Shown here piece after piece: positions 41,631 through 50,026 of a stretch of 64,000 nucleotides of DNA. The notes under the pieces were generated by a model, which saw only the letters and a program-made list of their open reading frames with translations, did no database searches and was not told the DNA's origin. The number at the start of each line of letters is the position of its first letter. The stretch's first letter is position 1. This stretch comes from Lewinellaceae bacterium (GTDB taxonomy: Bacteria > Bacteroidota > Bacteroidia > Chitinophagales > Saprospiraceae). Position numbers and translations under genes: made by a program. The stretch is taken from contig JACJYG010000007.1 of NCBI GenBank assembly GCA_020636215.1, positions 434,001 to 498,000 on the forward strand, in the 5' to 3' direction.

Positions 41631-41748
41631 TTGACACAGGCTTTCCCTTTTTGCAACTATGGGTCCCATCCACCTCCAATCAAATTAGCCCTAAAACACA
41701 GGTAATTTCCCATTATTCCGTATTTTCATCACCACAAGCCAAAACCAG

Positions 41749-44700
41749 ATGATCCCCAAACCGCCAGTCATCCTGCTCACCTTCGCCAACGACCAGTTGC
41801 ATTCCCTGCGGCAGCTCGCCCAGGAGCACGATGATTTGCGCGCTGCCCTGCGGCTGGTGGAGCGGGAAGGCAAATGCCGGCTGGTTTCCATTCACGCCGC
41901 CACCCCCGCCAAGATCATTCAGGCATTTCAGGAATACCGCGGACAGATAGCCGTTTTCCACTACGGGGGGCACTCCAGCGAAGACGAGCTGTTCCTGCAT
42001 CAGGACTACCCCGGGCAGGGAGGTACTTCAGCCAATAACCTGGCAGTATTTCTGGCGTCGCAGCCAGGGCTCGAGCTGATCTTCCTCAACGGCTGTATCA
42101 ACCTGCAGCAAGCGGAAGGTTACCACCGGGCCGGCGCCCGCGCCGTGATCGCCACCGGCGCCCACATCGGCGACGAAGCCGCACAAGCCTTTGCCCAATT
42201 GTTTTACCAGGGGCTGGCCGGCGGAGCGACGATAAGCGAAGCATTTCAAAGCGCCAAAACCGGCTTCCCGCTACAGTATGCAGAAAAGTGGCGGGGGCTT
42301 GCGCTGCGGGAAACAAAATCGCCGGATGCCCTTCCCTGGCAGCTATTGCCCGATGGCGTACACAGCTGGCGCCTGCCGCTGGTTGCCAGGCGCCTGACCC
42401 GAATCCCCACGATCGACCTGGAGAAGGAGTTCTTTGGCAGGGAACAGGACATGGAGCGGCTGGCAAAGATGCTGGACGAAGCCTCCCGGGTAGTGCTGGT
42501 CAACGGGCTGGGAGGCATTGGCAAAACGGTGCTGGCCACCGCATACGTGCAAACCCATGGGAACCATTACGATCATCTCGCCTGGATCAACCGGGGCGAG
42601 GACCTGGTTAACGCCTTTGCCCTTAACGCGGAGCTAGCGGATACCCTGGGAATCCCCTTTGAGAAAGATGAAGACCTAACAGACCGCTTCAGGCGCATCC
42701 TGTGGACGATGCAGCAACTGCCCGGCCGGAACCTGCTGGTGATCGATAACGCCCAGGAGCAGGTGGCGCAAAAGGAAATCTACGAACAACTGCCCGGCCT
42801 GCCGCATTGGCGGGTATTACTGACCTCCCGGCTCAGCCTGGGCGGGTTCAACCAGATGCGGCTGGATACGTTGGACCCGGAAGCAGCCAAAGCGCTATTC
42901 CGCAACCATTTTACCGGCAACTTCACAGCGGAGGAACTGGATAACTTCCTGGAGGAGATCGGCTACCACACCCTGACCATCGAGCTGCTGGCCCGCCTGC
43001 TGGACAAGCTGAACGGCCTGCTGAGCCTGGCTGAACTGACGGAAACTCTGCAGAAAAAAGAACTTGATGACCCTGATCTTCAAGAGCGGGTTTGGGTGCA
43101 GCATGCCGGCGAGGAGCGGGCTATTTTCCTCCATCTGATGAAGGCCTTTGAAATGAGCCGGCTGGAAGAGCGGGAGCTTTGGCTGCTGAAGCAATTTGTG
43201 GTGCTGCCCGTAGAGCCGTATCCGGCAGAAATGCTGGCCGAATTCCTGGGAGAAAAGCCTTTGGCGCTTAACAAGTTGCTCAACGGACTGGCTTCCAAGG
43301 GCTGGATTAATCAGTTTGAAGATAAGCGGTTTACCATCCATCGGTTAATCCAGCAGGTGGTGGAGTATCAATTACAGCCTGTATATGAGGACCTGGAAGC
43401 CTTGGTGGAGGCCATGACCGGAAAGATGTACAAGGATGTCTACAGCAACCCGATCACGGACAACTTCCCCTGGGTACGGTTTGCTGAAGCGCTGACCACT
43501 CACCTTCAGCAAGAGGGCCATGAACGGGTCGCTGAACTGCAAAACAATCTGGCAGTTGTGTATAGGAATCTGGGCGAGTACGCCCGCGCTCGGGACTTGT
43601 TGGAAGCAGCCCTTCAGTCCGATCTGAAAAATTTCGGGCCCGACCATCCTACCGTCGCCGTCCGCCAATCCAACCTGGCCAATGTGTATTCTGATCTGGG
43701 CGAGTACGCCCGCGCTCGAGACTTGTTGGAAGCCGCCCTTCAGTCCGATCTGAAAAATTTCGGGCCCGACCATCCGAACGTCGCCGTCCGCCAATCCAAC
43801 CTGGCCAATGTGTATTCTGATCTGGGCGAGTACGCCCGCGCTCGAGACTTGTTGGAAGCCGCCCTTCAGTCCGCGATGAAAAATTTCGGGCCCGACCATC
43901 CTACCGTCGCCGTCCGCCAATCCAACCTGGCCAATGTGTATTCTGATCTGGGCGAGTACGCCCGCGCTCGAGACTTGTTGGAAGCCGCCCTTCAGTCCGC
44001 GATGAAAAATTTCGGGCCCGACCATCCTACCGTCGCCGTCAGCCAATCCAACCTGGCCAATGTGTATTCTGATCTGGGCGAGTACGCCCGCGCTCGAGAC
44101 TTGTTGGAAGCCGCCCTTCAGTCCGCGATGAAAAATTTCGGGCCCGACCATCCGAACGTCGCCGTCAGCCAATCCAACCTGGCCAATGTGTATTCTGATC
44201 TGGGCGAGTACGCCCGCGCTCGAGACTTGTTGGAAGCCGCCCTTCAGTCCGCGATGAAAAATTTCGGGCCCGACCATCCTACCGTCGCCGTCAGCCAATC
44301 CAACCTGGCCAATGTGTATTCTGATCTGGGCGAGTACGCCCGCGCTCGAGACTTGTTGGAAGCCGCCCTTCAGTCCGCGATGAAAAATTTCGGGCCCGAC
44401 CATCCTACCGTCGCCGTCAGCCAATCCAACCTGGCCAATGTGTATTCTGATCTGGGCGAGTACGCCCGCGCTCGAGACTTGTTGGAAGCCGCCCTTCAGT
44501 CCGCGATGAAAAATTTCGGGCCCGACCATCCTACCGTCGCCGTCCGCCAATCCAACCTGGCCAATGTGTATAGAAATCTGGGCGAGTACGCCCGCGCTCG
44601 AGACTTGTTGGAAGCCGCCCTTCAGTCCGATCTGAAAAATTTCGGGCCCGACCATCCGAACGTCGCCGTCCGCCATAATAATCTGGCTCATGTGTTTGTA

Positions 44701-44838
44701 GCTCAGGAGAAATGGAGAGAGGCAAAGAGTCATTTTTTAAAGGCGTTAACCATTGCCCAAAAAACTTGGGGCGAGGGCCATCCTAATACTCAATCTTTAC
44801 TCGATGTGCTAAATTTTTTGGAGGAGAAGACTGGATAA
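41749..44838 (+). CDS. CHAT protease - NB-ARC ATPase - TPR STAND protein
   Basis: This is a 1,029-residue protein. The N-terminal CHAT (caspase-like) domain has its catalytic pair at H75 (FHYGGHSS) and C116 (IFLNGC). An NB-ARC NTPase follows, with Walker A GLGGIGKT (253-260), Walker B LLVIDN (about 329-334) and an LLTSR sensor motif, and then a winged-helix-like part. From 605 to 982 come nine near-identical 42-residue TPR repeats of kinesin-light-chain type, then one diverged repeat. Such NLR-like STAND proteins are thought to bind a trigger through the repeats and then activate the protease; a defence role is likely but not shown. It is divergent from the resolvase gene. Confidence 0.88.
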   Translation: MIPKPPVILLTFANDQLHSLRQLAQEHDDLRAALRLVEREGKCRLVSIHAATPAKIIQAFQEYRGQIAVFHYGGHSSEDELFLHQDYPGQGGTSANNLAVFLASQPGLELIFLNGCINLQQAEGYHRAGARAVIATGAHIGDEAAQAFAQLFYQGLAGGATISEAFQSAKTGFPLQYAEKWRGLALRETKSPDALPWQLLPDGVHSWRLPLVARRLTRIPTIDLEKEFFGREQDMERLAKMLDEASRVVLVNGLGGIGKTVLATAYVQTHGNHYDHLAWINRGEDLVNAFALNAELADTLGIPFEKDEDLTDRFRRILWTMQQLPGRNLLVIDNAQEQVAQKEIYEQLPGLPHWRVLLTSRLSLGGFNQMRLDTLDPEAAKALFRNHFTGNFTAEELDNFLEEIGYHTLTIELLARLLDKLNGLLSLAELTETLQKKELDDPDLQERVWVQHAGEERAIFLHLMKAFEMSRLEERELWLLKQFVVLPVEPYPAEMLAEFLGEKPLALNKLLNGLASKGWINQFEDKRFTIHRLIQQVVEYQLQPVYEDLEALVEAMTGKMYKDVYSNPITDNFPWVRFAEALTTHLQQEGHERVAELQNNLAVVYRNLGEYARARDLLEAALQSDLKNFGPDHPTVAVRQSNLANVYSDLGEYARARDLLEAALQSDLKNFGPDHPNVAVRQSNLANVYSDLGEYARARDLLEAALQSAMKNFGPDHPTVAVRQSNLANVYSDLGEYARARDLLEAALQSAMKNFGPDHPTVAVSQSNLANVYSDLGEYARARDLLEAALQSAMKNFGPDHPNVAVSQSNLANVYSDLGEYARARDLLEAALQSAMKNFGPDHPTVAVSQSNLANVYSDLGEYARARDLLEAALQSAMKNFGPDHPTVAVSQSNLANVYSDLGEYARARDLLEAALQSAMKNFGPDHPTVAVRQSNLANVYRNLGEYARARDLLEAALQSDLKNFGPDHPNVAVRHNNLAHVFVAQEKWREAKSHFLKALTIAQKTWGEGHPNTQSLLDVLNFLEEKTG
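43561..44694 (+). repeat. nine tandem 126-bp repeats within the STAND gene
   Basis: Nine in-frame units of 126 bp differ at only a few positions: DL or AM after ALQS, T or N in DHP(T/N)VAV, R or S before QSNLANV, and RN or SD at the start of the first/last versus inner units. High DNA identity shows recent expansion or gene conversion, and the copy number is likely to vary between strains. Confidence 0.97.
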
Positions 44839-45035
44839 ATCTTCTCGACCTTTCAGCATTTCCAAATTTCACCAAAACCCTTCCGTATTCCGCACCCTAT
44901 TCAGCTACGAGTTGCAAGCCTGCAAAGCCGCCTGCTGTCGGAGAGACGAATCCGGCGCCCTGCATTATGAATACGAAGCGCGAAGTAAACCGCTACGGGT
45001 GTAGGAGCATTAAAACACGTCGAGTTTAACCAGCT

Positions 45036-46010
45036 TCATATCCTAAACTCAACCCACAGAGGAAAATGGTCGGATACCCGATGAGAGATGGAGTTTCTGG
45101 TAAGGTTAGTATCAGTGTAAACGAAAGGCTGGAAATCGAAGTTGCCGCCGGCCCTTAGGTGCATATCGATTAAAGCGCCACGGCCGGTGTTGAACCAGGC
45201 GATCTGGTCATAAAATTTGTCGTCGTCGGGATCGCCCGGGTCATCAAAGACCGTTCGGGGGAGGTTCATCAGGACATCAGGGACCTGTAAGCCGGCGGCG
45301 GTGAAAATTTCGTACCCATCACTTCCCTGGCGGTCAATATTGAAATCGCCGAGCGTCAACAGGTTGTGGTGGAAGCGGTTGGACCTTTTGGCCCAATCGC
45401 TCATCCAGTCGGCAATTTCCTGTAATTCAGCCAGGCGGTCCGCTTCCCTGTTTCCGAACAGGACGTGCAAGGTAACCAGGATAACGGTGCTGTTTTCTCT
45501 TTGAAAGCTTACGGCATAAGGCGACCGGGCAAACTGAGTGCGCAAGGCATTTTGTCCAATGCGGCCGAGGCGCTCTTCCGGTACGACCAGTTCAGCAGCC
45601 AGGCCTGAGGGGATCAAACGAGAACGGTCAAAGATAAAGCCAAAGCGTTCGTCGTTCCCGGCAGCGCCTAAAGTGACGTCAGTCATGAGAAAGCCCCAGT
45701 CTCCGTGAGCGCGAAGGAAGTGGATGGTGTCCCGCAGGGCGCGCAGGTCACCCTTAATTTCCTGGATGGCGACCACATCAAACCTTGATATGATCTCGAT
45801 AATAGCAAGCAAGCCCCGCAGGTCTCGTTTCGGGCTGTGGCTGGAACCCGCAGTCCATTCACGGGTAAGGGATGAAAAAGCCCGGATATTCCAGGTAGCG
45901 ATCAGGAAATTGTCATCCGCCTTAGCGGGGATTTGGGCATCGAGTGCTGCGGAGAGCGCATCCAGGTCCCTTTGAATTGCAGCGGGAGGAGTATCCAGAA
46001 TAGTTGGCAT
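45036..46010 (-). CDS. endonuclease/exonuclease/phosphatase (EEP) family protein
   Basis: This is a 324-residue protein. EEP catalytic motifs are seen in order: TWNIRAF (Asn), VVAIQEIKGD (metal-binding Glu), LLTLGDFNIDRQGSDGYEIF (Asp/Asn) and the closing SDHFPLWVEF (Asp-His). This superfamily cleaves phosphodiesters in DNA, RNA or small molecules. No signal peptide is present, so it is cytosolic. It is a single gene, with about 200 bp of empty sequence between it and the STAND gene end (convergent). Confidence 0.85.
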   Translation of the reverse strand: MPTILDTPPAAIQRDLDALSAALDAQIPAKADDNFLIATWNIRAFSSLTREWTAGSSHSPKRDLRGLLAIIEIISRFDVVAIQEIKGDLRALRDTIHFLRAHGDWGFLMTDVTLGAAGNDERFGFIFDRSRLIPSGLAAELVVPEERLGRIGQNALRTQFARSPYAVSFQRENSTVILVTLHVLFGNREADRLAELQEIADWMSDWAKRSNRFHHNLLTLGDFNIDRQGSDGYEIFTAAGLQVPDVLMNLPRTVFDDPGDPDDDKFYDQIAWFNTGRGALIDMHLRAGGNFDFQPFVYTDTNLTRNSISHRVSDHFPLWVEFRI

Positions 46011-46113
46011 TGGGAGATTTTCGTTTATTGATTCAAAAGCCTTGTAAAACCTGGGCTTTTAATTCATTCAAAGTTAAGGTTAAAATTTGAAAAAACGAAC
46101 CTCGTGGTTTTGA

Positions 46114-46374
46114 TCATCCCTGGGGGCTGAAAGGCTGGCACGGTTTGGACTGATATATCCATCCTACCCCAAGTTGGAAAATAAAATGATAATCAAGGCA
46201 AAAAAAATAATAAAGGCTATTAGCCATATCAGAAAAACAAGGGAAGATGTAGGTGACTTTGGCGCCGGCCTCGTCCAGGAAAGCCCAGGGGATCTCGACG
46301 AAGTTGGCTTCGTCGTTCAGCTGCTTGCTGTACTGCTGGATGCGGGGGAGGATGGTGGAGATGTAGTCTCGCAT
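46114..46374 (-). pseudogene. N-terminal fragment of a hypothetical protein
   Basis: The first 44 residues (MRDYISTILPRIQQYSKQLN, then an IPWAFLDEAG segment) read like the start of a small Bacteroidota protein that normally continues with a beta-rich domain. Here the remainder turns into a frame rich in Phe/Tyr/Cys with no domain character. It is probably a truncated gene. Confidence 0.4.
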
Positions 46375-46497
46375 GGGTTTGAGTAGCTTCGATTCATTAT
46401 TCTACGTTGGGAATCTGCCTCTTGTTTCACAATGGCGGTCTCAAGGCAAATATCCGGTATGAAAATTAATTGGTTTATGGGGAATCATCGGCAGCTA

Positions 46498-48048
46498 CTA
46501 CCCCCGCTCCCCCTCCAACCTATAAAGCCCCTTCAACTTCAAATCCTCCCCCCACCATTCAATCAGGTCATATTCCTCCCCGGGCCCTTTATCATCCTTC
46601 ATATCAAGATAGTCCTGGTAGAAGCCTTCCGCTTTGCGGAGCAAGGCCGGCTCCCGGATTTCCGCCGTGAGGTCCAGGCCGAAGAGGGCGCGGTATTGGA
46701 GCAGCAGGACGTAGGACAGCGTGATGTTCGCATTGCGGACAAAGGCCGGCGCCAAGCCGCCTACCTGCTTGTTGTTGGCGCCGTCGATAGCATCCTGGTA
46801 CAGGGCGCGCAGGCTGAGGAATTGAACCGGGCGAAGCTCGGGATAGGAATGGAAGAGGCGCTCCTCGATGAACAGGTCGAGCGGGGCGTTGTAGAGCTGG
46901 CTGTTGATGCCCTGGAAGAGGAATTTCAGGAAGCCGTCAGCCTGGTTGGAGAGTAGCCCAGACTTCAGCATCTTCTGCCGGTCTTTGCTGGTTCGGGAAA
47001 GAAATTGCTGATAATTCAGGTCGTTGGAAACAAACAACTGGTTTTCCCGGGCCTGCCGGGCTTCGAGGATCAGGTCCAGGTGGCCCAGCTCGTGCATGAT
47101 GAGGTGGGTGGCGTAGGGCTGGCCAGGTTTGAACTGGACCGTATGGGTATCGATATGCCGGTATTCCGCGACCAGCAGCTTGGCGGGAACGGGAATGTCG
47201 GTAGCTTCCTCCAGCCGGATCGGCCGGGAGCTGCGAGCCTGCAGTTTTTGGAGGTAAGGGCCATACAGCTCTTCCGGATCAGTAGCCTCCATATAGCTTT
47301 TCGCCACGTGGTACGCAAACTTCCGGCAGGTAGGCTCCATCGATTGGTACTCGCCGCTGGCGGCTTGCAGCGCGCGGATGGCCCAGTTAAATGCCTCCAG
47401 CAGGTTGCCCTGCTGCTCGAAAATCAGCGCAATGCCGTAGGACGCCTGGGGATAATCCGGTTTCAGTTCCAGGACGCGGTGAAAGCGCTCCAGGGCTTCC
47501 TCCATCCGGTTGGTTTTTGCCAGGATACCGGCCAGGTTATTGAGCGCCGTATAATCACCCGGCTGGAGGCTTACCGCCTTTTGGAAAAACTGCAGCGCAG
47601 TTGGCAGGTCGTCCTGAACCTGGGCGTAAAGGTTGCCCAGCATGATAAGGGCAGCCGTATTCTCCGGATTCCAGCGCAAAGCGTCGATCAGGTGGTTCAT
47701 GGCGGCATCGGTATCTCCTTCCTGGTAGAGGATCTGGCCATAAATCCGGTACAGCTCGCTGTTGCTGGCGCCGGCCTGGATGATGGGCTCCAGCAAAGCT
47801 TTGGCCTGAGCGTACTGCCCCTTCTCGCTCAGGGCAATGATGCGCTGCTGCGTTTCCCGGGCAGCCTGCGCCAGGTGTTCGTCAAAGTGGATGGCGACCT
47901 GGGCGCCGTCGATTTTGATATCCGGCGTATAGTTGCCGATGGTGTATTGTTTTCGGAAAGCGCGAAGGATATCGGCCTCAGCCGCATCCGGCTGGAGGCC
48001 AGGGAAGAGAATGTGGAGCAGCTCGTCTTTGGGGATGATGATGACCAT
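46498..48048 (-). CDS. TPR protein with HExxH metallopeptidase-like motif
   Basis: This is a 516-residue protein. After a short N-terminal domain come about five TPR repeats (about 65-235; for example NSELYRIYGQILYQEGDTDA and YTALNNLAGILAKTNRMEEA). The C-terminal half contains HELGH (near residue 318) within HLIMHELGHLDLILEA, a zinc-metallopeptidase signature. No secretion signal is present. Combining TPRs with a peptidase motif suggests a protease acting on a partner bound by the repeats, but no substrate can be named. A related remnant lies upstream at 48103. Confidence 0.65.
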   Translation of the reverse strand: MVIIIPKDELLHILFPGLQPDAAEADILRAFRKQYTIGNYTPDIKIDGAQVAIHFDEHLAQAARETQQRIIALSEKGQYAQAKALLEPIIQAGASNSELYRIYGQILYQEGDTDAAMNHLIDALRWNPENTAALIMLGNLYAQVQDDLPTALQFFQKAVSLQPGDYTALNNLAGILAKTNRMEEALERFHRVLELKPDYPQASYGIALIFEQQGNLLEAFNWAIRALQAASGEYQSMEPTCRKFAYHVAKSYMEATDPEELYGPYLQKLQARSSRPIRLEEATDIPVPAKLLVAEYRHIDTHTVQFKPGQPYATHLIMHELGHLDLILEARQARENQLFVSNDLNYQQFLSRTSKDRQKMLKSGLLSNQADGFLKFLFQGINSQLYNAPLDLFIEERLFHSYPELRPVQFLSLRALYQDAIDGANNKQVGGLAPAFVRNANITLSYVLLLQYRALFGLDLTAEIREPALLRKAEGFYQDYLDMKDDKGPGEEYDLIEWWGEDLKLKGLYRLEGERG

Positions 48049-48102
48049 ACCGAAGTGCCAGGTTGTTTGATTGCGAAGGTAAGCAATGAAGTGGAAACCG
48101 GC

Positions 48103-48436
48103 TCAATATTCCTCCGGCTGCATGATGACGGTGGCGCTGCGGTCCGCTTCGGTCAGCACCCAGATCCGGCTGATGCCGGTGGCTTCCCGCAGGTGTGGGG
48201 GCAATTGGTATTTGGACAGCAGCCGGTCCCCCGCCTTCAGCGCCTGGTTGTTGGCGACGGTATCTTCGGGCGTCAGCTCTCCCCAGTCGCCGCCCTGGTG
48301 CCGCTGGATGCACTGCTGCAGGAACTGCTGGAAGCGAGGGGCTTGCTGCGAGGCTTCGCTGATGCTGGGGGTGTCCCGCCTTCGCCTGAAGCTTCGGCGG
48401 GTAAAAGGCGACGATGCGGCCAAGGGGGAAGGGCAT
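48103..48436 (-). pseudogene. small conserved hypothetical gene with probable frameshift
   Basis: The body (GDWGELTPEDTVANNQALKA, RLLSKYQLP, IWVLTEADRSATVIMQPEEY) matches a roughly 100-residue family sometimes labelled plasmid-related, which normally starts with M-x-F-x-LG-x-IVAT. That start (MPFPLGRIVAF) is present at 48436 but in a different frame from the body, so a small indel near 48370-48400 seems to separate them. The body's own in-frame start at 48423 gives an Arg-rich, unlikely beginning. Function unknown. Confidence 0.5.
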
Positions 48437-48450
48437 GGGGATACTGAATT

Positions 48451-49506
48451 TTAAAACATTAATCCAAAAACAAATCCTGGATAAAAAAAAGTTTTCGTGC
48501 TGCCAAATTCTTTGCTTCGGACATTCTGAAGGTTAAATGATACTTTTCCGTATGTATTAACCCCCTCATTGAGATTAAGAAAAATCCCTGGTCCAAAAGA
48601 CGCATTGAGCCCGCCTCTATCATGGTAGCTGCTATCAGCTGAATGCAGGTAGAAAGACCAGCCTGCATCGGCAAATACAAAGATTTTATAATTCTCAATT
48701 ATTTTCTCATTTATTCCAACATATTCAAATCCGATCCTATTCTTGACTACTGAGGCCAATTGAATTGACACTGGAAGAACCCCTAATTCTGTAGGGCGTG
48801 TGGTGTTATTTCTATCGAGTAAAAACTGATACCCAACTTTTGCTCCCAAATAGAGGTTACTCCTTTTTAACAAAATGCCATTTTGGTATGAGAATCGAGC
48901 GCCATTAAATAGGTTAAGGGATAGTTCAACAAAGTTTATGAATACTATTCTATTTAGTATTTCATTGAGTTTGTCTTCAAGATTATCTACTTCTGCTGTT
49001 AAAACTTCCTTGTCATAATTTGCTCTCGATAGACTGTCCGTCAAAAACTGAATTTGCCCATTAGCTTGTTCCAAACCCTTAATCAATTCTTCTTTATCTG
49101 CATTGATTTCGGTAATGATTCCATTTAATTGATCATTTTCAAATTCCACCTGTTCCAGGTTTAGCTGAATTCGATCATATTCAGCTAATACATCAAAAAG
49201 TTCACCTCTGAGTTTGAATATTTCTTCCGTTTTTGTCCGGATAGTTGTCCTAAGTTCCTCATTTTCTCTTTTTAGCCTGGTTGTTTGAGAAGACAAGGAT
49301 AGGACCTCACCTTCTAATTCATCAATTTGCTGCTGCTTGTCAGAACTGATTTTTTTCAATTCTACCATCCTGTTTCTTAACCTCAACAATGCACTTTCTT
49401 GTGCATTAGCTGGCATTACGCAATATAAAAGGGAAAAGAAAATCAGGAAACAGAATGTCAGTGCACATTTATTCGTTATGGTGCTATTCATTGGATATGA
49501 TTTCAT
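48451..49506 (-). CDS. exported coiled-coil protein with beta-barrel-like C-terminus
   Basis: This is a 351-residue protein. A signal peptide is visible (FCFLIFFSLLYC, cleavage near PANAQ). Residues about 40-185 form a long coiled coil (KQQQIDELEGEVLSLSSQTT and similar). The last 160 residues alternate hydrophobic and polar residues (LYLGAKVGYQFLLDRNN; VKNRIGFEYVGINEK) and end in Phe (FVFGLMF), as in small outer-membrane beta-barrels. It may link periplasm and outer membrane. The start overlaps the preceding membrane-protein gene by 23 nt. Confidence 0.6.
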   Translation of the reverse strand: MKSYPMNSTITNKCALTFCFLIFFSLLYCVMPANAQESALLRLRNRMVELKKISSDKQQQIDELEGEVLSLSSQTTRLKRENEELRTTIRTKTEEIFKLRGELFDVLAEYDRIQLNLEQVEFENDQLNGIITEINADKEELIKGLEQANGQIQFLTDSLSRANYDKEVLTAEVDNLEDKLNEILNRIVFINFVELSLNLFNGARFSYQNGILLKRSNLYLGAKVGYQFLLDRNNTTRPTELGVLPVSIQLASVVKNRIGFEYVGINEKIIENYKIFVFADAGWSFYLHSADSSYHDRGGLNASFGPGIFLNLNEGVNTYGKVSFNLQNVRSKEFGSTKTFFYPGFVFGLMF

Positions 49507-49894
49507 TTGTAACTTCTAACTCCTCCATAATGGTTTCTGATATTTTCTTATCGGAACAAATTTCCGGGTTTGATAAATAGGATTCAAACTTTTCCTTCAC
49601 AGCGGATAAAAACAATTTGTCGTCATAGTCAATACTTTTATTTGAGTTAGTTTTGCTGATTTTTCCAATTGCCGCCCTTAATTCCCCCTTTAATTCACAG
49701 TCATTTAGCTCCAATTTTTTGCCTTTCCCTGAAGATGAATCACTATTTTCATCCCTGTTGAGCCACCAAGTGAAAAAAATACTCACAATACCAAACAACC
49801 CAGTTATTACATAGGGGAGAATCAATGCGATAGGCCGTTTGGTAATATCAGTTCGATTTTCCCTTGCTGGCTTTCGCCTCTTAACTCTTGACAT
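49484..49894 (-). CDS. single-pass membrane protein, unknown
   Basis: This is a 136-residue protein with a basic N-terminus, one transmembrane helix (about 22-44, IALILPYVITGLFGIVSIFF) and an acidic helical tail (KLFLSAVKEKFESYLSNPE). It is the first gene of a two-gene unit with the exported coiled-coil protein, with which it overlaps. No family is recognised. Confidence 0.55.
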   Translation of the reverse strand: MSRVKRRKPARENRTDITKRPIALILPYVITGLFGIVSIFFTWWLNRDENSDSSSGKGKKLELNDCELKGELRAAIGKISKTNSNKSIDYDDKLFLSAVKEKFESYLSNPEICSDKKISETIMEELEVTNEIISNE

Positions 49895-50026
49895 AACTTT
49901 TTAATTTGTTTTAAAATCCAAATTGGGTATCCCCTCCACAATCTTCACCGTCTGCACTCACACGTAGGTTTGGAGTGATATGGCTGGCACGGTTTCACCT
50001 ATATTGTCACCAAGGAGTTACCGGAC

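Noticed and set aside
28990..41740. A classical integron
   Set aside because: Only one segment fits an attC core; no IntI-type tyrosine integrase is present and the repeated spacer derives from a serine resolvase gene.
43561..44694. Tandem repeats that might suggest a CRISPR array
   Set aside because: The units are contiguous in-frame coding repeats of 126 bp with no spacers; no cas genes are in the window.
43372..44733. 453-codon minus-strand open frame
   Set aside because: It is the antisense shadow of the nine TPR repeats; its own repeated protein (GLKGGFQQVSSAGVLAQI) arises from the 126-bp periodicity, and the plus-strand STAND frame has clear domains.
46498..48447. 480-codon plus-strand frame at 47005-48447
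   Set aside because: Antisense shadow of the TPR-HExxH gene; lacks any motif.
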